Positions 1 to 4,586 of a stretch of 5,172 nt of DNA are shown here, in pieces; the stretch's first letter is position 1, and each line of letters begins with the position of its first letter. A program made the translations under genes and the position numbers. The notes below the pieces were generated by a model that saw only the letters and a program-made list of their open reading frames with translations, made no database searches and was not told the DNA's origin. Source of the DNA: an uncultured Treponema sp. (GTDB lineage Bacteria; Spirochaetota; Spirochaetia; Treponematales; Treponemataceae); contig CALAUH010000308.1 in NCBI GenBank assembly GCA_937892225.1, forward strand, positions 1 through 5,172. The letters are read 5' to 3'.

Positions 1-7
1 TTATCTA

Positions 8-1195
8 TTACTGATCAGCGTAGTTAGAGAAATAATTCTGAATCAAGATAACTGGTGTACCTTTGTCGCCGGAACCTGATGTAAGGTCTGCCAAAGAACC
101 AAGAAGGTCTGTAAGCTGGCGAGGTGTTGTACCCTGAGTTTCCATACGGCCCTTAAGGTTCTTGTCCTTAGACTTGATGCGGGCAATCATTGCTTCTTTA
201 AGAGCTTCACCTTCGAGGCCTTTGAATTCGTTGTCTGAAAGATATTTGAGTTTGAGTTCGTTTGGAGTTCCAACAAGACCAGATGTATAAGATGGAGAAA
301 CAACTGGATCAGCAAATTCCCAGATTCCGCCAACTGGATCTTTGAAACCACCGTCACCGTAAATCATAACTTCAACTTTTTTGCCGTATTTGTCTGAAAG
401 GCGTTTTGAAATATCGTCTACGAGGCCCTGGCAGTTGCATGGGAACAATTTAACTGAGTTATCTGTAGCAAGGTTTGAACCAAGAAGACCAAATTCTGGG
501 TTGCAGCCTGAACCGTTTACTGGAGCTGTCATAAGTTCGTCCATGCAGTAGCATTTTCCAACACCGGCTTTTGTAAGAATGCGTTTGTTCATTGGACCTT
601 CGTGTGTAGAACCGATGATTACGTCTTTTGTAAAGTTCAAAATTGCACGTGGGTCGTTTGCAAGAATAATTTCTGTGTCTGGACATTCAGAAGCTTCTTT
701 GTAAAATTTGATATAATCTACGCCTGTGAAAGGGTGAATTGGATTTGGGAAAAGTTTATAGAATTCTTCTGATGTAAATACGTCTTTTGCTGGGTTGATT
801 CCAGAATCAAGTAATTCTTCCTGAGAAATGAGTTTGTTTCCTACTTCGTCTCCTGGGTAAGAAAGCATAACTGTAAGTTTTTTACATCCGCGAGAAATAC
901 CTTTGAGCAACATTGAAAAACGGTTGCGGCTCATGATTGGGAAAATCAAACCGATGTGAGCGTTTTCACCAAACTTGTTCTTAACATCCTGAGCAATATC
1001 ATCAGCAGTACAGTAATTACCCATACTGATTCCAACAACTGCTTCTGTAATACAAACTACATCACGGTCATTGATTGTAAGATTTGCTTCTTCAACACAT
1101 TTGCTAACTGAATCAACTACGATTGTAGCTAAATCATCACCTTTTTTAATAATTGGTGTACGAACACCGCGGCTAATTGTTCCACTGTATTTCAT
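8..1195 (-). CDS. CofE-like protein (coenzyme F420-0:L-glutamate ligase family)
   Basis: This complete 395-residue cytosolic protein resembles the F420-0:gamma-glutamyl ligase family. In archaea and actinobacteria CofE adds glutamate to F420-0 using GTP. The N-terminal part shows the family pattern: a proline-containing strand, then GDDL at 19-22, a helix, and a DVV strand at 45-47 followed by EAVVG. Later blocks that look strongly conserved are LANDPRAIL near 178-186, GDGGFKDPVGGIWEFADP around 280-297, and a C-terminal part (about 349-388) with GTTPRQ and GTPVILIQNY. At 395 residues it is much longer than archaeal CofE (about 250), matching the long form found in Firmicutes, Bacteroidetes and spirochaetes. 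The start is supported by AGGAGT (1202-1207) six bases before ATG. The gene ends with tandem stops TAA-TAG (5-10). It is more GC-rich than its neighbours. The family call is good; the actual substrate is unknown, because F420 synthesis is not established in such organisms. Confidence 0.85.
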   Translation of the reverse strand: MKYSGTISRGVRTPIIKKGDDLATIVVDSVSKCVEEANLTINDRDVVCITEAVVGISMGNYCTADDIAQDVKNKFGENAHIGLIFPIMSRNRFSMLLKGISRGCKKLTVMLSYPGDEVGNKLISQEELLDSGINPAKDVFTSEEFYKLFPNPIHPFTGVDYIKFYKEASECPDTEIILANDPRAILNFTKDVIIGSTHEGPMNKRILTKAGVGKCYCMDELMTAPVNGSGCNPEFGLLGSNLATDNSVKLFPCNCQGLVDDISKRLSDKYGKKVEVMIYGDGGFKDPVGGIWEFADPVVSPSYTSGLVGTPNELKLKYLSDNEFKGLEGEALKEAMIARIKSKDKNLKGRMETQGTTPRQLTDLLGSLADLTSGSGDKGTPVILIQNYFSNYADQ

Positions 1196-1224
1196 TTATT
1201 TACTCCTATTGAATTCAAACTCTT

Positions 1225-1239
1225 AGGGGGCTGTCCCCT
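1225..1239 (-). promoter_or_regulatory. GC-rich hairpin in the leader of the CofE-like gene
   Basis: A perfect 5-bp inverted repeat, AGGGG and CCCCT with a 5-nt loop, stands out in otherwise AT-rich intergenic DNA. In the transcript it would form about 18 nt upstream of the AGGAGT ribosome binding site. No run of T follows in either direction, so it is not a typical intrinsic terminator. It could be a leader stem affecting stability or translation, a protein binding site, or a dispersed short repeat. Confidence 0.4.
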
Positions 1240-1251
1240 TAAACTAGTGTT

Positions 1252-1280
1252 ATATTATCAAAAAAAATAATATAAGTAAA
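1252..1280 (-). promoter_or_regulatory. Candidate sigma-70-type promoter of the CofE-like gene
   Basis: On the minus strand TTTACT (1275-1280, -35-like, 4 of 6) and TAATAT (1252-1257, -10-like, 4 of 6) are separated by exactly 17 bp. Transcription would begin near 1245 and give a leader of about 50 nt that includes the GC-rich hairpin at 1225-1239 and the AGGAGT ribosome binding site. The -35 hexamer lies inside one copy of a 14-bp direct repeat. The region is very AT-rich, so chance matches are likely; treat as a prediction. Confidence 0.4.
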
Positions 1281-1312
1281 ATATATAATTGTTATGTTTA
1301 ATATAAGTAAAA
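1268..1312. repeat. Two 14-bp direct repeats, 31 bp apart
   Basis: TAATATAAGTAAAA occurs at 1268-1281 and again, identically, at 1299-1312. The start-to-start distance of 31 bp is about three helical turns, so both copies would lie on the same face of the DNA. The first covers the candidate -35 of the CofE-like gene; the second ends one base before the stop codon of the J-domain gene (1314-1316). They may be paired regulator sites or the trace of a small duplication. Confidence 0.5.
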
Positions 1313-1313
1313 A

Positions 1314-1901
1314 TTATATTTTCATTATTCCTTTTTCATCAGAATTAATTATTGTCCTGGAAAGCATATTAACCGCATCCTGAACCATTTTTATATCAAA
1401 CTGAGCAGAACTGATTATAACCGAGTCTTTACAAGTCTTTAAAAGATGTTTATAGCATTTAATTGAATTCCAGTAATGCTGCATAACTTCAAGAGTATTT
1501 TGATTCAACGCTTCTTTATCTAAATAATTTATATTATGAAAATGAAGAATTTCATGACCTTTGTCATATTCATAACGGGCAATTTTATATAAATAATCTG
1601 AATAGTTTCGACACTTGTAAGTATAAGTTTTTCCATCCGGACCTATTTTTGAAAATTCATAAGTATTCTTTAAAGCATCTGCATCATTTTCAATCTTAGT
1701 TTCTTTAGTTTTTGTTTTTCCTTCGGTAAATACTTTATTTATAAGAAGAATATAATCATTATAAAGTTCTTTATCTTTTTCTTCTGCAAAATCCGGATGA
1801 TATTTTTTTATAAGTTTACGATATTCTTTACGGATTTCATCAGGATTATCATTTGTTTTGAGAAAATCTATGAATGACTGTAAATCTTCTTTGAATGTCA
1901 T
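1314..1901 (-). CDS. J-domain (DnaJ-like) protein with unrecognised C-terminal part
   Basis: This 195-residue protein begins with a compact J domain, about residues 3-60: a short helix I (5-15), a basic helix II with EYRKLIKKY (26-34), the invariant HPD motif at 35-37, and helix III through about 58. HPD is the residue triplet through which J proteins stimulate the ATPase of DnaK/Hsp70, so a DnaK co-chaperone role is likely. There is no Gly/Phe region, zinc finger or substrate-binding beta-domain, so it is not a canonical DnaJ. A charged linker rich in K, T and E (61-75) leads to a C-terminal part (about 80-195) containing YxF...GPDGKTYTYKCRNYSDY and several aromatic and histidine residues. 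I do not recognise it. No signal peptide or membrane segment is seen. No Shine-Dalgarno sequence precedes the ATG, only AT-rich DNA, suggesting low expression. No chaperone partner lies nearby. Confidence 0.8.
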   Translation of the reverse strand: MTFKEDLQSFIDFLKTNDNPDEIRKEYRKLIKKYHPDFAEEKDKELYNDYILLINKVFTEGKTKTKETKIENDADALKNTYEFSKIGPDGKTYTYKCRNYSDYLYKIARYEYDKGHEILHFHNINYLDKEALNQNTLEVMQHYWNSIKCYKHLLKTCKDSVIISSAQFDIKMVQDAVNMLSRTIINSDEKGIMKI

Positions 1902-1938
1902 AAATTATATTTTATTTATTAACATAAAATAATCAATA

Positions 1939-1967
1939 ATTATAAATAAAAGTATAGTTATATATAC
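1939..1967 (-). promoter_or_regulatory. Weak candidate promoter of the J-domain gene
   Basis: The minus strand has a perfect TATAAT (1939-1944), about 37 bp upstream of the J-domain ATG. At 17-bp spacing the -35 position (1962-1967) has only a poor match, and it falls within the palindrome at 1951-1968. Because the region is about 85-90% A+T, a consensus -10 alone is weak evidence. Confidence 0.25.
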
Positions 1968-1968
1968 T
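1951..1968. promoter_or_regulatory. Palindrome, possible operator in the divergent intergenic region
   Basis: AGTATA (1951-1956) and TATACT (1963-1968) form a perfect 6-bp inverted repeat with 6 bp between. It lies between the two divergent genes, overlapping the weak -35 region of the J-domain gene and ending 17 bp before the -35 of the antitoxin gene. Xre-type antitoxins usually bind such dyads to repress their own operon, so it is a candidate operator. Short AT palindromes arise often by chance here. Confidence 0.3.
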
Positions 1969-1985
1969 AAATAAGTATTTATTAC

Positions 1986-2014
1986 TTGACTTCTATAAAA
2001 AAGCATATTAATTT
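1986..2014 (+). promoter_or_regulatory. Candidate promoter of the toxin-antitoxin operon
   Basis: TTGACT (1986-1991, 5 of 6 to the -35 consensus) and TAATTT (2009-2014, 4 of 6 to the -10) are spaced by exactly 17 bp. The expected transcription start is about 6-7 bp after the -10, that is at or next to the ATG at 2021. The message would therefore be leaderless or nearly so. It is the best-scoring promoter-like pair in the intergenic region. Confidence 0.5.
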
Positions 2015-2020
2015 AAAGGC

Positions 2021-2542
2021 ATGAAGAATACTTTAAAAAAATTAAGAATAGAAAATCGATATTCTCAGGAGTTATTGGCAAAAATTCTTGGTATTTCACG
2101 TCTTTCGTATATGAAATATGAAAGTGGTGAAGTTGAACCTCCAATAGAAATTATCCGAAAGCTTTCTAAAATTTATAAGGTTTCTTATAAAACATTAATA
2201 GATGATGAATTAAGCACAGAGAATAAACCATTTTCTTATAAATATGGTAAACATAAAGAATACAAGGTTGCTTCTAGTTCACCTGCCTATGAAGTAAGTT
2301 CTCATTCAAGTTCTTCAAATGTTTTTGATCAATTTGCTTCAATGCTGCAAGAATTACAAACTAGATTATTTGAAATGCAAGCACAACTAAATGTATTGCA
2401 AAATAATTTAATTAGTTCAAATAAAGAAACTGCCTTTAATAAATCTAAAACTTTCAATAAAGAACATTTTTTTTCAGAAATTGGTAAAATTCAAATGGAC
2501 TCTTCTTATATAAAAGAATTACGTGAGGCAAGCCTTATATGA
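2021..2542 (+). CDS. Xre-family HTH antitoxin (partner of the PIN toxin)
   Basis: This 173-residue protein is inferred to be the antitoxin and autorepressor of the toxin encoded immediately downstream. Residues 1-62 form an Xre/Cro-type helix-turn-helix: LRIENRYSQELLAKILGIS (8-26), then YMKYESGEVEPP (30-41) and a helix ending KVSYKTLI. A Ser-rich linker (about 84-99) leads to a probable coiled coil (about 101-131: FDQFASMLQELQTRLFEMQAQ...), suited to dimerisation. The tail GKIQMDSSYIKELREASLI (155-173) resembles the C-terminal ends of VapB antitoxins, which wrap the PIN active site, often with an arginine; R168 is the candidate. The ATG is fixed by the HTH start. AAAGG (2015-2019) is only one base from it, too close to act as a normal ribosome binding site. 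The stop overlaps the next start in ATGA (2539-2542), indicating translational coupling. An alternative is a plain Xre regulator, but the context argues against this. Confidence 0.85.
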   Translation: MKNTLKKLRIENRYSQELLAKILGISRLSYMKYESGEVEPPIEIIRKLSKIYKVSYKTLIDDELSTENKPFSYKYGKHKEYKVASSSPAYEVSSHSSSSNVFDQFASMLQELQTRLFEMQAQLNVLQNNLISSNKETAFNKSKTFNKEHFFSEIGKIQMDSSYIKELREASLI

Positions 2543-2913
2543 TTCTTCTTGATACAAATATTGTTATAGACATGATTAATAATCAGGAAGATGAACATTG
2601 GCTTCTTTTCCAAAAAGATTCTGTTGTTTTGTGCGGAATTGTAATTACAGAATTATACCGCGGAATAAAAAACAAAAGTGAAGAAAAGGCAATTGAACTA
2701 TTGGTAAACTCTTTAGATTCTCTTCCAATGGAAGAAGCGGATTGGAAAGAAATTGGGCTATTTATTGCAAAATTAAGAGATTCAGGTTTAATTATACCAG
2801 TACAAGATGCAATTATTTGTTATCTTGCACTTAAGTTTGGTTGTTCTATCTGTTCAAATGATAAACATATTAAGTTGATAAAAACTGTTGAAGAAAAATT
2901 ACAGTTGATATAA
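2539..2913 (+). CDS. vapC: VapC-type PIN-domain toxin (ribonuclease)
   Basis: This 124-residue protein is a single PIN domain of typical VapC length. VapC toxins are Mg2+-dependent ribonucleases that stop growth by cutting specific RNAs, often tRNA or rRNA, when their antitoxin is degraded. All four acidic active-site positions are visible: D5 in LLDTN (3-7), E38 in ITELYRG (36-42), D90 in PVQDAIICYLAL (87-98) and D108 in SNDKHIK (106-112). The toxin is therefore probably catalytically intact. GAGG at 2525-2528, inside the antitoxin gene, lies 10 bases before the ATG, and the 4-bp overlap with the antitoxin points to coupled translation. Its RNA target cannot be told from sequence. The unusual point is the partner, an Xre-type protein rather than the common AbrB, RHH or Phd/YefM antitoxins. 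The stop is 2 bp from the stop of the converging Nudix gene, with no terminator visible. Confidence 0.92.
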   Translation: MILLDTNIVIDMINNQEDEHWLLFQKDSVVLCGIVITELYRGIKNKSEEKAIELLVNSLDSLPMEEADWKEIGLFIAKLRDSGLIIPVQDAIICYLALKFGCSICSNDKHIKLIKTVEEKLQLI

Positions 2914-2915
2914 TT

Positions 2916-3596
2916 CTACAAGTTTTTATTTATTACTAAATCTCTTTCAAAAGTAGACTGAAGTTCTGTGGTGTCTAATTTTTCCAATTCTTCGCGGGTA
3001 ATCCATTTGTAGGAAATTGTTTCTCCTTTCTGTAATACTACGGAAGATTTGTCGCAGTCGGTTATACCAAAGTAATCAATTATAATCATGTGGAATTCAT
3101 CGCGGACGGCACGGTCAATTTCATGGAGATCTGTGCAGGTAATTCCAGTTTCTTCGGCCAGTTCACGTTTTGCGGCCTGTTCTGCAGATTCACCAATTTT
3201 TGCAGAACCAATTGCTGTAAAATCCCATTTGCCGCCATTTGATTTTTGTAAATCGCGCTGCATGAGTAAATAAGTACCGTCGGTGTGTTTAAGTATAACA
3301 GAAACTACAAGGTGAAACATTCCGTCTGGAACTTTGTCACTGCGAAGGAGGACTATCCCCTTAATTTTCTGGAAGTTTAAATCGTATGCATTCCAGGCTT
3401 CTGTAAAATCTACAGTTTGGTCTTTCATGTGGATTTTTTTTACAGCCCAGCCGTATTCCAAAAGTTCCGCTTTATATTTCAAAAAAGAATGGTCGATTGG
3501 AAGACCTGCAATCTGTTCAATTTGGGCAAATGTAAGGGTGAGAAAATTTTCTTCCTGTGTGCTAATGTATTTCCAGAGTTTTTCGTATTTGCTCAT
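2916..3596 (-). CDS. Nudix hydrolase with extra N-terminal domain (DUF7662-like)
   Basis: This 226-residue cytosolic protein has two parts. Residues about 80-220 are a Nudix fold that hydrolyses a nucleoside diphosphate linked to another group. The Nudix box is perfect at 130-152: G130, five residues, E136, seven residues, then RELAEETGI (144-152) with the metal-binding glutamates. Residues about 1-66 form a separate small domain: KYEKLWKYI (3-11), LTFAQIEQIAG (21-31), IDHSFLKYKAELLEYGWAV (34-52) and KDQTVDF (58-64). From memory this matches a small domain often found as a free-standing protein of about 70 residues in Firmicutes and classed with DUF7662; its function is unknown. I cannot infer the substrate from the sequence. 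The ATG follows a weak AGAGA (3603-3607), and N-terminal domain conservation supports this start. The gene is more GC-rich than the toxin operon it converges with. Confidence 0.88.
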   Translation of the reverse strand: MSKYEKLWKYISTQEENFLTLTFAQIEQIAGLPIDHSFLKYKAELLEYGWAVKKIHMKDQTVDFTEAWNAYDLNFQKIKGIVLLRSDKVPDGMFHLVVSVILKHTDGTYLLMQRDLQKSNGGKWDFTAIGSAKIGESAEQAAKRELAEETGITCTDLHEIDRAVRDEFHMIIIDYFGITDCDKSSVVLQKGETISYKWITREELEKLDTTELQSTFERDLVINKNL

Positions 3597-3621
3597 TTGT
3601 TTTCTCTGTTTTGTAACATTT

Positions 3622-3663
3622 TATCGAACTATTATTTAAAATAAACCCGCCAAGAGTTCGATA
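3622..3663. repeat. Perfect 9-bp inverted repeat upstream of the Nudix gene
   Basis: TATCGAACT (3622-3630) and AGTTCGATA (3655-3663) are exact reverse complements separated by 24 bp; the arm centres are 33 bp apart, near three helical turns. The left arm begins 26 bp upstream of the Nudix ATG and partly overlaps a -10-like TAAAAT (3618-3623, minus strand). It could be a pair of operator half-sites, or a long-loop stem in RNA. No T-run follows either arm, so a terminator is unlikely. Confidence 0.5.
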
Positions 3664-3720
3664 TTTTTCCTGAGAACACGTAAAACAACCTTCATAATTT
3701 TAATTGACACTATACATAGA

Positions 3721-4353
3721 TTACCAGTTTACAGAAGCACCTAAATATATAAGATTTGAAGATGCATTTACTTCACCATCATATTCTTTTTCGTATATAT
3801 CTGTGAATTTTTTATCAAAGTTCTTTGAGAATCTGTAGCCTAAAATTGGTGAAAACAAACTGTTTGGTGTAAATTTTGCCTGTACTTCACCATAAAAACC
3901 AACACTACCATTGTTGTAAATTGTATTTGATTCATTAAATTTTATTGATGTGTTAATTACATCACTAAAACCTGCCGAAGCTCTTAAACTCATAAAAGAT
4001 GCTGGTGTAAACTGTACAGCAGGTCCTACCATACAATCAATAGAAAGGAATTGTAAACAATCTATATGAGCATTACCAACAACAGCTTTACCTTCTTTTG
4101 CTGTCATTACATCTGTACCTACTGCAAAACCAACATCAAAAGAATCAAAAAGTGTAAAAAAATGCCAGCTTTCTAATCCAAAATCTACAGTAGTATATTC
4201 AAATGAGTAATCATATATAAAATTATTAATTTTATACAAGCTAGTATTAAAATCTACACCACCGTGTAATTGAACATCACCTTTATAGTTTTCTTTAGCG
4301 AAACAAAAAGAACTAAAAAAAGCTAAAACAATAATTAATAAATATTTTTTCAT
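3721..4353 (-). CDS. Predicted outer-membrane beta-barrel protein
   Basis: This 210-residue protein starts with a typical Sec signal peptide: MKK, a hydrophobic core LLIIVLAFFSSF (5-16), and a probable signal peptidase I cut after A19 (CFA/KEN). The cysteine at 17 does not sit in a lipobox, so it is probably not a lipoprotein. The mature part of about 190 residues consists of alternating polar and hydrophobic stretches rich in glycine and aromatics (for example DVQLHGGVDF, SVGFYGEVQAKF, LIYLGASVNW). It ends in tryptophan, as expected for a C-terminal barrel strand recognised by the BAM machinery. The length fits about eight strands. The function, whether pore, adhesin or structural, is not evident. 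AGAGGT (4361-4366) lies seven bases before the ATG and supports the start. It is monocistronic as far as can be seen, with no clear terminator in the following gap. I do not recognise a named family. Confidence 0.75.
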   Translation of the reverse strand: MKKYLLIIVLAFFSSFCFAKENYKGDVQLHGGVDFNTSLYKINNFIYDYSFEYTTVDFGLESWHFFTLFDSFDVGFAVGTDVMTAKEGKAVVGNAHIDCLQFLSIDCMVGPAVQFTPASFMSLRASAGFSDVINTSIKFNESNTIYNNGSVGFYGEVQAKFTPNSLFSPILGYRFSKNFDKKFTDIYEKEYDGEVNASSNLIYLGASVNW

Positions 4354-4548
4354 TATAAATACCTCTGATTATTTTTTAACAAAAATTAATAAATCACTCA
4401 ATAGTAATTCAGGATGAATAACGTATATCAACTCGCTACATTATGCAAATTATAAAACAGAATTAATCGCCGCAAGTTGTGATAAAACCTCATGTTGAAA
4501 GTTTTACCGAAACAGAAAGATATTCCATGTTTCCGCTTGAAGTGTTGA
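4354..4548. other. Region between barrel gene and FGE-like gene with no intact gene
   Basis: The first about 50 bases are the upstream region of the minus-strand barrel gene. No complete plus-strand gene, signal-peptide ORF or credible start for the following FGE-like reading frame is present. In frame 1 an ATG at 4414 opens only 13 codons before TAA at 4453-4455. In frame 2 a lipobox-like LIAASC (4463-4480) stops at 4496-4498 and has no start or hydrophobic stretch before it. In frame 3 a coding-like stretch begins at 4467. Confidence 0.5.
4373..4401 (-). promoter_or_regulatory. Weak candidate promoter of the barrel-protein gene
   Basis: On the minus strand TTGAGT (4396-4401) and TAAAAA (4373-4378) are 17 bp apart, placing transcription start close to the AGAGGT ribosome binding site at 4361-4366. 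The leader would be very short. The -10 match is modest, so other starts are possible. Confidence 0.3.
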
Positions 4549-4586
4549 TGTTTTCTTTTCCAAAAGATTCAGAGTGGTCAGAATGA
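4467..4586 (+). pseudogene. Possible coding remnant in a frame different from the FGE-like gene
   Basis: Frame 3 is open for 39 codons, then TGA at 4584-4586. Its central part, KPHVESFTETERYSMFPLE and the next ten residues, has the GAA-rich, AT-ending codon use of real genes here. It has no proper start upstream (a TAA lies in frame at 4464-4466). It may be the tail of a deleted gene, or the proper N-terminal coding of the FGE-like gene put out of frame. I do not recognise the peptide, and chance openness in a stretch this short cannot be excluded. Confidence 0.3.

Noticed and set aside
1260..1267. Eight-A run (T8 on the minus strand) as an intrinsic terminator of the J-domain gene.
   Set aside because: No GC-containing stem precedes it on the minus strand; the only GC-rich hairpin lies after it.
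3334..3644. Open frames of 61-101 codons on the plus strand opposite the Nudix gene, and a 75-codon frame inside the CofE-like gene.
   Set aside because: They are antisense or out-of-frame shadows of well-supported genes, with residue composition unlike real proteins and no ribosome binding site.
3622..3663. Integron attC recombination site, since some Treponema carry integrons.
   Set aside because: The arms do not fit the RYYYAAC and GTTRRRY core rules, the spacing is short, and no integrase or repeated copies flank the other genes.
3654..3664. tRNA T-loop-like GTTCGAT.
   Set aside because: No acceptor, D or anticodon arms can be drawn around it; the match is part of the inverted repeat.
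3704..3732. Perfect TTGACA on the plus strand as a promoter.
   Set aside because: No -10-like hexamer at 16-18 bp, and it points into the 3' end of a minus-strand gene.
4414..4455. A 13-codon leader peptide starting at ATG 4414.
   Set aside because: AGG is directly adjacent to the ATG, the peptide has no attenuation-type residue run, and no hairpins follow.
4463..4498. LIAASC as the lipobox of the FGE-like protein.
   Set aside because: It is in frame 2, without a start codon or hydrophobic segment before it, and closes at TGA 4496-4498; it could only matter if several frameshifts had occurred.
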